NCBI RefSeq assembly: GCF_019075875.1
Contig: NZ_JAHOOZ010000001.1
Location: 496,001 to 560,000, forward strand
DNA length: 64,000 nucleotides
From: Novosphingobium sp. G106
Lineage (GTDB): Bacteria > Pseudomonadota > Alphaproteobacteria > Sphingomonadales > Sphingomonadaceae
Reading direction: 5' to 3'
The notes beneath the pieces were generated by a model. It saw nothing but the letters and a program-made list of their open reading frames with translations. It did no database searches and had not been told where the DNA came from. This document shows positions 33,851 through 42,827 of this stretch, one piece after another. The position numbers and the translations under genes were made by a program. Every line of letters begins with the position of its first letter. The first letter of the stretch is position 1.

Positions 33851-35044
33851 ATGGCCGAAGGCCCAAGCAATTCGGACGGGGTGACGCTGGATACGAGCGA
33901 CGTCGACAAGTGGATCGGCAAGCCGCTGGTCTTCGCCGAGATGTGGGACCCGTGCAACGCCACCGACATCCGCCGCTGGGTCCAGGCGATGGACTATCCC
34001 AACCCGCTGCACTGGGACCAGACCTTCGCCGAGAATTCCAAATTCGGCGGCATCGTCGCGCCCCAGAGCTTCACCGTCGCGATGGACTATGGCCACGGCT
34101 GCCATCCGTCCTGCGTCGGCAAGATCCCGGGTTCGCACCTGATCTTCGCGGGTGAGGAGTGGTGGTTCTACGGCAACCCGATCCGCCCCGGCGACAAGCT
34201 GACGCAGGAGCGCACCTTCGCCGGCTACAAGGTCACTGACACGGGCTTTGCCGGGCCGACGATGTTCGCGGACGGCGATACGGTCCACCGTAACCAGCAC
34301 GGCGCGCTCGTCGCCAAGGAACGCGCGACTTCGATCCGCTACCTCGTCGAGGAAGCGGCCAAGCGGAAGGTCTATGACAAGGGCAATGTCCCGCCCAAGC
34401 TCTGGACGCGCAGCGAGCTCGAAGAGGTCGAGCGCGTGCGCATGGCCTGGATCCTGTCGAACCGCGATGGCGTCTCGCCGCGCTATGGCGACGTCAAGGT
34501 CGGCGACAAGCTGCCGCGCCGCGTGATCGGCCCGCACAGCCGGGTGACTTTCGCGCTGGAATGCCGCGCGCATCGCCAGAACATCTGGGGCACCTGGCGC
34601 TGGAACGTGCCCGAGGGTGTCTATGACCCGGCCAAGGACGACGCCGGCTTCGGTGCCGACATGACCTACGACCACGAGGCCCGCAAGATCGACCCGCGCG
34701 AGGGTGACGGTCTCCACGCCGGTCCTTCGTCGGGCCACATCAACGCCGAGAAGGGCGAGAAGGTCGGCATGGGCGGGGTTTATGGCTACGGTTCGTCGAT
34801 GAACGCCTGGCACGTCGATACGGTCGCCTACTGGGCGGGTCACGACGGCTATATCTGGCATTCGGTCACCCAGTTCCGCAGCCCCGCCTTCGAGGGCGAC
34901 GTGACCTATGTCGATGGCGAGGTGATTGAGAAGATCGACCGCTCGCCCTACGGTATGCCCGTGGTCAAGGTGCAGACCAGGATGACCACGCAGAACGGCG
35001 ATACCATCCTCAAGGGCACGGCGGAGGTCAGTCTGCCGGTCTGA
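33851..35044 (+). CDS. MaoC-type double-hotdog acyl-CoA dehydratase
   Basis: This 397-residue protein has two hotdog repeats (about 20-165 and 225-390). The hydratase-like segment AMDYPNPLHWDQTFAE resembles the GDxNPLH active-site motif of MaoC hydratases, with the Asp shifted by one position, and APQSF is typical of FAS1-like dehydratase domains. It probably hydrates or dehydrates a CoA thioester in a degradation pathway. GGGAGG precedes ATG 33851. It leads a run of five co-oriented genes through the thioesterase-fold gene. Confidence 0.82.
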   Translation: MAEGPSNSDGVTLDTSDVDKWIGKPLVFAEMWDPCNATDIRRWVQAMDYPNPLHWDQTFAENSKFGGIVAPQSFTVAMDYGHGCHPSCVGKIPGSHLIFAGEEWWFYGNPIRPGDKLTQERTFAGYKVTDTGFAGPTMFADGDTVHRNQHGALVAKERATSIRYLVEEAAKRKVYDKGNVPPKLWTRSELEEVERVRMAWILSNRDGVSPRYGDVKVGDKLPRRVIGPHSRVTFALECRAHRQNIWGTWRWNVPEGVYDPAKDDAGFGADMTYDHEARKIDPREGDGLHAGPSSGHINAEKGEKVGMGGVYGYGSSMNAWHVDTVAYWAGHDGYIWHSVTQFRSPAFEGDVTYVDGEVIEKIDRSPYGMPVVKVQTRMTTQNGDTILKGTAEVSLPV

Positions 35045-35060
35045 TTTCGGAGACAGGCAC

Positions 35061-35777
35061 ATGAGCGACTTTTCGATCGACCGCCGCGAGATGCTCTCGG
35101 CGGGAGCAGTGCTTGCAGCCGGCGTCGCCGTGCTGAGCCCCGCGGCGGGCGCGGCGCAGGGAGCCGCGGCACCGGCGCATGCATCCTATGCGCCGCAGCC
35201 GCTACCGCTTCCCTTCGATCCAAAGACGATCACCGGGCTCTCCGAAAAGCTGCTCGTCAGCCATCACGACAACAATTACGTCGGCGCGGTGAAGCGGATC
35301 GCGTCGATCACCGCGCAGGTGGCCGCGCTCGATCCGGCGACCGCGCCGGGCTTCCAGCTCAACGGCCTCAAGCGCGAGGAGCTGATCGCCTGGAATTCGA
35401 TGGTGATCCACGAGATCTATTTCTCGCAATTCGGCACGCCCAGTCGCCCCGGAGCGGCGCTGGCCGCGGCGATCGAGCGCGACTTCGGCAGCGATGCGCG
35501 CTGGCGGGCGGAGTTCTCGGCCATGGGCAAGGCGCTCGGCGGCGGCTCGGGCTGGGTGCTGCTGACTTACAGCCATCGCGACAAGCGCCTCGTCAATCAG
35601 TGGGCGGCGGATCACACGCATGTGCTCGCCGGCGGGACGACGATCCTGGCGCTCGACATGTACGAGCACGCCTATGCCATCGACTATGGCGCCAAGGCGC
35701 CCGCCTATGTCGACGCCTTCATGGCCGCGGTGAACTGGACCGCCGCCGATGGGCGCTTCGCCAAGGCGAGTGCCTGA
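35061..35777 (+). CDS. exported Fe/Mn superoxide dismutase
   Basis: This is a 238-residue SOD. The metal ligands are recognisable: His in LVSHHDNNYV, His in VIHEIYFSQ, and Asp/His in LDMYEHAYAIDYG, with the GGSGWVLL core. The N-terminus IDRREMLSAGAVLAAGVAVLSPA carries paired arginines before a hydrophobic stretch, consistent with Tat export of a folded metalloprotein. It would remove superoxide in the periplasm. It is 16 bases downstream of the MaoC gene. Iron or manganese preference is not clear from sequence. Confidence 0.88.
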   Translation: MSDFSIDRREMLSAGAVLAAGVAVLSPAAGAAQGAAAPAHASYAPQPLPLPFDPKTITGLSEKLLVSHHDNNYVGAVKRIASITAQVAALDPATAPGFQLNGLKREELIAWNSMVIHEIYFSQFGTPSRPGAALAAAIERDFGSDARWRAEFSAMGKALGGGSGWVLLTYSHRDKRLVNQWAADHTHVLAGGTTILALDMYEHAYAIDYGAKAPAYVDAFMAAVNWTAADGRFAKASA

Positions 35778-35798
35778 CAAGATCAACGGGAGAGAAGC

Positions 35799-36305
35799 AT
35801 GGCCGACCGCGAGGACATCATCGAGCTGATCAACCTCTATGGCTTCGCCATGGACACCCAGCGCTGGGACCTGTTCGACCGTATCTTCACCGGGGACGTC
35901 GATGCCGACTACGGCCCGACCTCGCACTGGACGAACCGCGCGCAGTTCAAGTCGGACTTCGGTTCGTTCCACGAGCTGTTCGACGCGACCCAGCACGTCA
36001 TGACCAACCACCTGGTCAAGATCGACGGCGACCGTGCGGCTTCGCACACTTATGGCGCCTGGCGGCTGATCCGCCACGCTGCGGGCGATCCGCCGGTCTG
36101 GGACGGCACCGGCTGGTATGACGATCAATGGGTCCGTACGGGCGAGGGCTGGCGCATATCCAAGCGCGTCTGCGGCGTGGTCTACTGGACCGGCAACCCG
36201 CGCGTGCAGACGCCGATGGAGGAGATCGAGTTCAAGCTTGACCTCGTCTCGATGCGCAAGGAAGGAGCCGAGGGACGGCTCAACTTCCTGAAAGCGATAA
36301 CCTGA
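35799..36305 (+). CDS. SnoaL-like NTF2-fold protein
   Basis: This is a 168-residue NTF2-type protein: REDIIELINLYGFAMDTQRWDLFDRIF, then HVMTNHLVKIDGDRAASHTYG and the C-terminal strand GWRISKRVCGVVYW. Members of this group include dehydratases and isomerases of steroid or aromatic pathways. GGGAGAGAAGC precedes the ATG. Its stop overlaps the next start by one base, so it is part of the MaoC-SOD operon. Confidence 0.82.
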   Translation: MADREDIIELINLYGFAMDTQRWDLFDRIFTGDVDADYGPTSHWTNRAQFKSDFGSFHELFDATQHVMTNHLVKIDGDRAASHTYGAWRLIRHAAGDPPVWDGTGWYDDQWVRTGEGWRISKRVCGVVYWTGNPRVQTPMEEIEFKLDLVSMRKEGAEGRLNFLKAIT

Positions 36306-36766
36306 TGGCCAAGATGCGCGACGCGATCCGGATGACGGAAGGTGAGATCGTCGCGCTGCTGGATGAATGCAAATCGCTTCAGGTGGCGACGCTCGACAAG
36401 GATGGCGCGCCGCATCTGACGACGGTGTGGTTCGCCTATCAGGGCGGCACCTACCTGTTCGAGACCTATGGCAAGTCGCAGAAAGTGGTGAACCTGCGCC
36501 GCGACCCGCGCGTTTCGGTGCTGGCCGAGCAGGGCACCGAATACAGCGAGCTGCGCGGCGTGTCAGTTCAGGGCAGGGCCGAGATCGTCGATGGCGGCGA
36601 ACCGCTGCAGCGGCTGATGGAGGTCATCGTCGCGCGCAACCACCGTGGGCTCGATGCCGGCGACGTCACCAAGATCGCGGCTTCGATGGCCGAGAAGCGT
36701 GTTGTCGTTATCGTGCGGCCCGACAAGGTCATCAGCTGGGATCACCGCAAGCTGGGGATGGGCTGA
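36305..36766 (+). CDS. PPOX-type flavin/F420-binding family protein
   Basis: This is a 153-residue split-barrel protein of the pyridoxamine-phosphate-oxidase superfamily. It has LQVATLDKDGAPHLTTVWFAYQGGTYLFETYG, SQKVVNLRRDPRVSVL and VVVIVRPDKVISWDHRKL. Such proteins bind FMN or F420 and act as reductases; the cofactor cannot be told by eye. The ATG overlaps the previous stop (TGATG), so it is co-translated with the SnoaL-like gene. Confidence 0.83.
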   Translation: MAKMRDAIRMTEGEIVALLDECKSLQVATLDKDGAPHLTTVWFAYQGGTYLFETYGKSQKVVNLRRDPRVSVLAEQGTEYSELRGVSVQGRAEIVDGGEPLQRLMEVIVARNHRGLDAGDVTKIAASMAEKRVVVIVRPDKVISWDHRKLGMG

Positions 36767-36778
36767 AGGCGGCGGCGA

Positions 36779-37231
36779 ATGGATGTCGGCGCCCTCGAAG
36801 AGTATCTGCATCGGCAGATCCCGCTTTCGGCCGCGATGCAGGTATCAGTCCGTTCGGCGACGGTGGATTCGGTCGTTCTCGCGGCGCCGCTGGAGCCCAA
36901 TATCAACCACAAGAGCACGGCTTTCGGCGGGAGCGTCTCGGCCCTCGGAATACTGGCCGCGTGGTCGCTCGTGCATCTGCGTCTCGTCGATGCGGGGCTG
37001 GCCTGCGAGGTGGTCATCCAGTCCAATCAGATGGACTACGATAGGCCAATCCACGGTGCATTCACGGCGCGCTCCTCGCTCTCCGAAGGTTCGAATTGGC
37101 CGGGCTTCCTCAAGCTGCTGACGCGCAAGAGGCTTGCGCGCATCGAGGTGCACTCGGCGCTGATCTACAACGACCTCGTGGTCGGCAGGCTCAGCGGCAA
37201 GTTCGTCGCTTTCCTCAACCCGGCATCCTAG
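36779..37231 (+). CDS. hotdog thioesterase, YiiD C-terminal type
   Basis: This 150-residue single hotdog domain resembles the putative thioesterase half of YiiD: PLEPNINHKSTAFGGSVSALGILAAWSLVHL, then VVIQSNQMDYDRPIHGAFTARS and the final strand VGRLSGKFVAFL. It might hydrolyse acyl-CoA products of the neighbouring MaoC or enoyl-CoA hydratase enzymes; that is inference. AAGGCGGCGA precedes the ATG, 12 bases after the PPOX gene. Confidence 0.8.
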   Translation: MDVGALEEYLHRQIPLSAAMQVSVRSATVDSVVLAAPLEPNINHKSTAFGGSVSALGILAAWSLVHLRLVDAGLACEVVIQSNQMDYDRPIHGAFTARSSLSEGSNWPGFLKLLTRKRLARIEVHSALIYNDLVVGRLSGKFVAFLNPAS

Positions 37232-37285
37232 TTCGGCCGCAAGTGGCGGGATGCGATAGGGCGGCGCTCCGGCGATATCGCCGCT

Positions 37286-37999
37286 ATGACACAGCCTATC
37301 GACATGCGCGTGGACGCGCTCGACGCCGACGCCCTGAGCAGAGACCTCGATCACCGCGGCTGGACGCGGGTGCCGGGGTTACTGACGGCCGCCGAATGCG
37401 AGGATACCGTGGCGCTCTATGACGAGCGGGCGCTTTTCCGCAGCCATGTCGTGATGCAGCGCCACGGTTTCGGCAGCGGCGAATATCGCTATTTCGCTTA
37501 TCCGCTGATGCCCCGCATCGCCGCCCTACGCTCTGCCGGCTATCGGCTGCTGGCCCCTCTCGCCAACTGCTGGCACGAACGCATCGGGCTGCACACGCGC
37601 TTTCCCGCCGAGCATGCGGCGTTCCTCGCGCGCTGCCATGCCGACGGCCAGAGACGGCCTACGCCGCTGCTGCTGCGCTATGGGCCGGGCGACTACAACA
37701 GCCTGCACCAGGACCTTTACGGCGAGCACGTGTTTCCGCTGCAGATGGCGGTCCTGCTGTCGCAGCCCGGAGAGGATTTCACCGGCGGCGAGTTCGTCCT
37801 GACCGAGCAGCGCCCGCGCATGCAGTCGCGCGCCGAGGTGGTGCGGCTCGAGCGGGGCGACGCGGTGATCTTCGCGGTCGGCGACCGACCGCAGGCGGGG
37901 ACGCGCGGAGACTACCGCGTGAAGCTGCGTCACGGTGTCAGCACGCTGCACTCAGGCCGGCGGCACGCGATGGGCATCATCTTCCACGACGCGCCGTGA
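37286..37999 (+). CDS. 2-oxoglutarate/Fe(II)-dependent oxygenase
   Basis: This 237-residue dioxygenase has the facial triad H141, D143 (SLHQDLYG) and H216 (RHGVS), and basic residues K213 and R215 nearby for 2-oxoglutarate. LLRYGPGDYNSLHQD and GGEFVLTEQRPRMQSR match the Oxygenase-NA type 2OG-Fe(II) family as I know it. The substrate is unknown; members are small soluble hydroxylases. The start has no strong ribosome site. It converges on the enoyl-CoA hydratase gene, with only three bases between stops. Confidence 0.85.
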   Translation: MTQPIDMRVDALDADALSRDLDHRGWTRVPGLLTAAECEDTVALYDERALFRSHVVMQRHGFGSGEYRYFAYPLMPRIAALRSAGYRLLAPLANCWHERIGLHTRFPAEHAAFLARCHADGQRRPTPLLLRYGPGDYNSLHQDLYGEHVFPLQMAVLLSQPGEDFTGGEFVLTEQRPRMQSRAEVVRLERGDAVIFAVGDRPQAGTRGDYRVKLRHGVSTLHSGRRHAMGIIFHDAP

Positions 38000-38002
38000 C
38001 GG

Positions 38003-38785
38003 CTATCGCCCTTTCCACTCGGCCTTACGCTTCTCGGCAAAAGCCTTCGGACCTTCGCGGGCGTCTTCCGAGGCCATCCAGCGGTGGAATGCCGGGCGCT
38101 CGACCTGGCCTGTCAGTGCATCGGCGAGCGTCGGCTGGTCGAGGCCCCACATCGCCAGTTCCTTGGTGAGCTCGACCGCCAGCGGCGCATTGGCGACGAT
38201 CTGGGCACAGAGTCCGGCCACCGCATCGTCAAGACAGTCCGCCGGAACTAGTTCGCTGACGAAGCCCATGGCGAAACCCTCCTGCGCCGAGATGGCGCGG
38301 CCGGTCAGCAGCGGCCCCATGGCACGTTTGAGCCCCGCCTGCCGCACCAGCCGATGCACTCCGCCACCGATCGCGATCAGACCGACCTTGGGCTCCGGCA
38401 GGCCGAACACGGCCTTCTCCGACGCGACGACCATGTCGCAGGACAGCGCCAGCTCGAACCCGCCGCCGACGCAGATGCCGTTGACCGCGGCGATCACCGG
38501 CTTGGTCAGGTCGTAGCGCTGGGCGAGGCCGGCATAGCCGCTCTTGGGATAGGGCGTGCTGCCATCGGTCTTGAACGCGGTGAGGTCGCTGCCGGCGCAG
38601 AACGCACGGTCGCCAGCGCCCTTGATGACGCAGACACGCAAGGCGTCGTCGCTGGCGAACCGGTCGAAGGCCTCTTCCAGCGCCATGTGCATCTCGGGCA
38701 GCAGCGCGTTGAGCTTCTCCGGCCGGTTCAGGGTAATCGTGAAGACCCCGTCTTCCGCCGAGGTGAGGATGAACTTGCTGGCCAA
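38003..38785 (-). CDS. enoyl-CoA hydratase/isomerase family protein
   Basis: This is a crotonase-fold protein of 260 residues. Catalytic-type glutamates are E111 (GGGFELALSCD) and E131 (LPEPKVGLIA), 20 apart as in active hydratases, and DRAFCAGSDL forms the oxyanion loop. I start at TTG 38785, giving MASKFILTSAEDG with AGGGAG seven bases upstream, because no in-frame ATG yields the family N-terminus; the upstream ATG frame would add 29 unlikely residues. It probably acts on an unsaturated CoA thioester. Confidence 0.88.
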   Translation of the reverse strand: MASKFILTSAEDGVFTITLNRPEKLNALLPEMHMALEEAFDRFASDDALRVCVIKGAGDRAFCAGSDLTAFKTDGSTPYPKSGYAGLAQRYDLTKPVIAAVNGICVGGGFELALSCDMVVASEKAVFGLPEPKVGLIAIGGGVHRLVRQAGLKRAMGPLLTGRAISAQEGFAMGFVSELVPADCLDDAVAGLCAQIVANAPLAVELTKELAMWGLDQPTLADALTGQVERPAFHRWMASEDAREGPKAFAEKRKAEWKGR

Positions 38786-38909
38786 ACTTCGACTCCCTGG
38801 CTGAATGTCATGGCTATCGGACAAATCCCCGGTCTCGACAACGCGGCGTTCTTGCCTGAGACAGTGCGGCAACGGGTCGGAAACGCGGCCGAAACAGGTG
38901 AGGGGCTGC

Positions 38910-40133
38910 GTGAGCTATTTCGGTGAACTGCGCGACAACGCGAAGCCGCTGCTGGCGGCCAGCCTGGGCTGCGGCACCAGCCTGCCGCTGTTCGCCTATA
39001 CGACCACGGTCTTCTCGCCGCACCTGATCAAGGAATTCGGCTGGTCGCGCGCGCAATTCGCGCTGATCGGGCTGACCATGCTGACGACGATCTTCCTGCT
39101 CCCCTTCATCGGCCGCTTCACCGATCGGCTGGGCGTGCGGAAGGTTGCCATGCTGGGGACGGGTCTCGTGCCGCTGTGCTTCGTTGCCTACAGCCTGCAG
39201 TGGGGCAATTTCTATTACTTCATGGCCTGCTCGATGGCGGTGCTGGCGGTGGGCAGCACGACCGGGCCGCTGGTCTATTCGCGGCTCATCGCGGAGAATT
39301 TCGTCGAGGCGCAGGGCCTGGCGTTGACCGTGCTCAACTGCGCGCCGGCATTTCTGGCGATGATCGTCATGCCGCTGCTCAACTGGACGATCATCGAATA
39401 TGGCTGGCGCGTTTCCTACCTCGGCATCGGCGCGCTGTCGCTGGTAGGCGGGGTGACCGCGTTAAGCCTGATCAAGCCGGCCAAGACGGCGCCTGGCGAG
39501 GCTCCGCCACCCAGACCCAAACCAGTCCCCGGATCGGCGCGGCGGGACTATCGCGTGATTCTGCGCAGCCCGGTCTTCTGGGTCATCGTCGCCGGGATGT
39601 TCCTCTGCATGCTGCAGACCCCCCTGCATGCCGCGCAGATGAACGTCATGCTGCAGGAGAACGGCATTTCGACGCAGACGGCAGCGACCATCGGCTCGGT
39701 CTATGCCTTCGGGACGATCATTGGGCGCATCCTCTGCGGGCTGGCGCTCGACCGCTTCTCGACGCGGATCGTCACCGCCATTGCCATGGGGATCCCGGCG
39801 ATCGGGTTCTTCCTGCTCGCCACCGACTTGAATGCCGTGCCGGTGATCGCCGGCTCGATGTTCCTCGTCGGCGTGTCGATCGGCGCGGAAGCGGACATCA
39901 TGGCCTTCCTGGTGGCGCGCTATTTCAACCTGCGGATCTTCAATTCGACGCTGGGCCTGGTCCACGTCGTCACCTTCCTCACCTCGGCGGTCGGGGCGGG
40001 ATTGATCAGCCTGACGCTGAAGCTGACCGACAGCTTCTCGCCCTTCCTTTATGGCGTCTCGGGCTCGATCACGCTGGGTGCGCTGCTGTTCCTGCTGCTG
40101 CCGGGCGGGAGGACCTCGCCGAAGATCGGCTAA
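38910..40133 (+). CDS. MFS transporter (first of a tandem pair)
   Basis: This is a 407-residue major facilitator with about 12 helices. The loop 2-3 motif FIGRFTDRLGVRKVA and its second-half counterpart CGLALDRFSTR are visible, together with AQFALIGLTML. The GTG start (SYFGELRDN) follows GAGGGG. It resembles oxalate/formate-antiporter-type carriers (Pro/Gly-rich, NWxI segments). It is paralogous to the next gene and probably carries an organic anion of the local pathway; substrate unknown. Confidence 0.88.
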   Translation: MSYFGELRDNAKPLLAASLGCGTSLPLFAYTTTVFSPHLIKEFGWSRAQFALIGLTMLTTIFLLPFIGRFTDRLGVRKVAMLGTGLVPLCFVAYSLQWGNFYYFMACSMAVLAVGSTTGPLVYSRLIAENFVEAQGLALTVLNCAPAFLAMIVMPLLNWTIIEYGWRVSYLGIGALSLVGGVTALSLIKPAKTAPGEAPPPRPKPVPGSARRDYRVILRSPVFWVIVAGMFLCMLQTPLHAAQMNVMLQENGISTQTAATIGSVYAFGTIIGRILCGLALDRFSTRIVTAIAMGIPAIGFFLLATDLNAVPVIAGSMFLVGVSIGAEADIMAFLVARYFNLRIFNSTLGLVHVVTFLTSAVGAGLISLTLKLTDSFSPFLYGVSGSITLGALLFLLLPGGRTSPKIG

Positions 40134-40217
40134 GCACTCGACAAGCGGGGAATCTTTCCCGACAACACGGTCAAACGAGCCCGGACCTGCGGCCGAGAAC
40201 ACTGAGGGGGAAGCCGC

Positions 40218-41438
40218 TTGAGCTATCTGGGCGAGGTACGCCAGAATCTGCGTCCGCTGCTGGGCGCGAGCCTGGGCATCGGCACGAGCCTGCCGCTGTT
40301 CGCCTATACCAACAGCGTCTTCGCGCCGTTCCTGATCAAGGAGTTCAATTGGACCCGCGCGCAGTTCGCGCTGATCGGGCTGACCATGCTGGCGACGCTG
40401 CCATTCTTCCCGATCATCGGCCGGCTGACCGACCGGTTCGGCGTCCGCCCAATTGCCCTGGCCGGCACCCTGCTGACCATACCGGGCATCATCGGCTACA
40501 GCCTGATGACGGGCAGCTTCATGGTCTATGTCGTCCTGTTCACTTACGTGCTGATCGTCGGGAGCATGACGAGCACGCTTACCTATACGCGGATCGTCGC
40601 CGAGAATTTCAAGCGCGCCCAGGGGCTGGCGCTGACGATCGTCAACTGCGTTCCGGCCATCCTCGCGATGCCGATCATTCCGCTGCTCAACTGGATGATA
40701 GAGCACGTCGGCTGGCGGCAGTCCTATGTCGCGCTGGCGGTGTTCTGCCTGGTCTGCGGCCTGATCGCGATCGCGCTGATCCCGCCATCCCGGCCGCGCG
40801 ATGTGGAAGATCCCGCCGTGTCGCAGGCGTTGAACGCAACCAGGCCCGGCGATTACCGCATGATCCTCGGCAGTCCGGTCTTCTGGATCATCCTCGTCGG
40901 CATGTTCCTCTGCCTGCTGCAGACCCAGCTCCATTCCTCGCAGATGAACCTGATGCTGATCGACCAGGGGCTGACGACGCAGGGGGCATCCAACATAGCG
41001 CCGTTCTATCTTGCTGGGACGATCATCGGACGCGTCGCCTGCGGACTCGCGCTCGACCGCTGGTCCACGCCGATCGTCACGGCCGTTTCGATGAGCTTCC
41101 CCGCGCTCGGCTTCTTCCTGCTCGGCACGCCGCTCGACACCTATGGCGTCATCGCCTTCTCGATGTTCCTCATCGGGCTGACGGTCGGGGCGGAGACCGA
41201 CATCCTGTCCTTCCTCGTCGCGCGCTATTTCAAGCTCCGGATCTACGGAACGACGCAAGGCCTGCTGTTCTGCTGCTCTTTCCTAGCCTCGGGCGCAGGG
41301 GCGGTGGGGGTCAGCTATTCGCTCGCCCACTACGACAGCTTCGCGCCGTTCCTCTTCGTCCTCACGGGCACGATCACCGCCGGCTGCCTGCTGCTGCTGT
41401 TCCTGCCGAAGTCGCGCGATTTCGAGAAGATCGGATGA
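40218..41438 (+). CDS. MFS transporter (second of a tandem pair)
   Basis: This 406-residue paralogue of the preceding carrier has FPIIGRLTDRFGVRPIA, the shared ARAQFALIGLTML-like region (TRAQFALIGLTML), GRVACGLALDRWSTP and about 12 helices. The TTG start aligns with the GTG start of its twin (SYLGEVRQN) and is preceded by GGGGGAAG. The 84-base gap suggests co-transcription. The two may differ in substrate or represent dosage duplication. Inner membrane. Confidence 0.88.
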   Translation: MSYLGEVRQNLRPLLGASLGIGTSLPLFAYTNSVFAPFLIKEFNWTRAQFALIGLTMLATLPFFPIIGRLTDRFGVRPIALAGTLLTIPGIIGYSLMTGSFMVYVVLFTYVLIVGSMTSTLTYTRIVAENFKRAQGLALTIVNCVPAILAMPIIPLLNWMIEHVGWRQSYVALAVFCLVCGLIAIALIPPSRPRDVEDPAVSQALNATRPGDYRMILGSPVFWIILVGMFLCLLQTQLHSSQMNLMLIDQGLTTQGASNIAPFYLAGTIIGRVACGLALDRWSTPIVTAVSMSFPALGFFLLGTPLDTYGVIAFSMFLIGLTVGAETDILSFLVARYFKLRIYGTTQGLLFCCSFLASGAGAVGVSYSLAHYDSFAPFLFVLTGTITAGCLLLLFLPKSRDFEKIG

Positions 41439-41535
41439 CATATCGCTGTCACGAAGGCGGACCAGTGGGAGAGGCGCGGTCCCTGCGCTACAGCGGCTGC
41501 CTCACTGCAATCCCGGTCTTCTGGAGCCTGAAACG

Positions 41536-42399
41536 ATGATTCGTCCCATCCTGTTGCTGTCCGCTTTCGCGCTCGCCGCTCCCGCGCTGGCCGAAGTCCC
41601 CGCGGCCGCACCGGTCGCCGCGCAGGCTCCCGCCCAAACCTACGACAGCCGGTTCATCCTGCTCGAGGGCGGGCGCAATTTCCGCGATCTCGGCGGGCTG
41701 CGTACGACCGACGGCCATGCGGTCAAGCCCGGCCTGTTCTACCGCGGCGGGCCGCTCGGCAGCCTGACCGAGAAGGGCCGGGCGGACTTCGCCAAGCTGC
41801 ACGTCACCCGCATCGTCGACCTGCGCACCACCGAGGAACGCAGCCACGACGCCTACAGCCAGAAGGACGTCTGGGGCCAAGCTTACTGGACGCGCGACTA
41901 TGGCATGTCGATGGGCAACATGGGCGCGATGTTCTCCGATCCGTCGAAGCTGACCGCCGAAAACATGCGCAACATGATGGTCACGGCCTACCGCACGATG
42001 CCCAAGGAGCAGGTGCCGGCTTACCGCGAGCTGTTCGCCAGCCTCGTCGCCGGCCAGGGTCCGGTCGTGGTCAACTGCACCGCGGGCAAGGACCGTACGG
42101 GCATCGGCACGGCGCTGGTGCTGACCGCGCTCGGCGTGCCTTACGAGGCCGTGCGGGCCGACTACCTGCTGAGCAATGGGGCGCCTGGGATGAACACGCT
42201 CGGAGCCGCAATCTCGCCGGGACTGGCGCGGCTGCCGGCCGACGTAACCGCACCGCTGATCGGCGTCGACGGCGCCTATCTCGACGCCACTTTCGCCCAG
42301 CTCAAGCAGGACTACGGCTCGGTCGAGGGCTTCATGCAGACGCAGCTCGGCGTCGGCCCCAAGGAGATCGCGGCGATGCGCGCGCGCATGCTGCAGTGA
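41536..42399 (+). CDS. exported tyrosine-type protein phosphatase
   Basis: This is a 287-residue phosphatase with a signal peptide (MIRPILLLSAFALAAPALAE). The GGRNFRDLGGLRT opening and the P-loop C181-TAGKD-R187 are those of the Y_phosphatase3/LipA family, in which the Cys is the nucleophile. The residue before the Cys is Asn (VVVNCTAGKDRTG) where classical PTPs have His; other family members also vary here, by recollection. The exported location suggests it acts on phosphorylated small molecules, lipids or periplasmic proteins. Confidence 0.85.
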   Translation: MIRPILLLSAFALAAPALAEVPAAAPVAAQAPAQTYDSRFILLEGGRNFRDLGGLRTTDGHAVKPGLFYRGGPLGSLTEKGRADFAKLHVTRIVDLRTTEERSHDAYSQKDVWGQAYWTRDYGMSMGNMGAMFSDPSKLTAENMRNMMVTAYRTMPKEQVPAYRELFASLVAGQGPVVVNCTAGKDRTGIGTALVLTALGVPYEAVRADYLLSNGAPGMNTLGAAISPGLARLPADVTAPLIGVDGAYLDATFAQLKQDYGSVEGFMQTQLGVGPKEIAAMRARMLQ

Positions 42400-42419
42400 C
42401 CGAATGACGGAGGGGGACG

Positions 42420-42812
42420 ATGGCTGACAAGACCTACTGGAAGATCCTGCTGCTGATGAAGCGCAAGCCCGGCATCAGCATGGAAGAGTTCCGCAACTAC
42501 TACGAGAACAACCACGTCCCGCTCTGCGCGCCCTATATGTCGGGCATTTCGCGCTATGTCCGCCGCTATCTCGAGCCCCAGCCGCATGCCGAAAGCGGTA
42601 CCAACGAGGAACTGCCCTACGACGTCGTCACCGAGATGTGGTTCGACAACGAAGCGGGCTGGAAGGGCACGCTCGACTACATCACCACGACGGTGATGCC
42701 CGACCAGGTCGTGCAGGACGAGCTCAACTTCTTCCACCGCCCGACGATGCGGATCGCCACGGTGGTGGAGTGCGATTCGGTGATGTCGCCCGAGGGCACA
42801 CCGATCGTTTGA
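42420..42812 (+). CDS. EthD domain protein
   Basis: This is a 130-residue dimeric alpha-beta barrel protein. WKILLLMKRKPGISMEEFRNYYENNHVPL at the N-terminus is the EthD-type signature (long helix with ENNHVPL), followed by YVRRYLEP and a final FHRPTMR segment. Such proteins often accompany P450s or polyketide-like enzymes. GGAGGGGGACG precedes the ATG. It converges on the P450 gene 15 bases away. Confidence 0.83.
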   Translation: MADKTYWKILLLMKRKPGISMEEFRNYYENNHVPLCAPYMSGISRYVRRYLEPQPHAESGTNEELPYDVVTEMWFDNEAGWKGTLDYITTTVMPDQVVQDELNFFHRPTMRIATVVECDSVMSPEGTPIV

Positions 42813-42827
42813 GCCCGGCCGACCCGA

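Noticed and set aside
39176..41539. 787-codon forward frame over the MFS pair
   Set aside because: Runs through both transporter genes in another frame; the true genes have membrane-helix patterns and paired starts.
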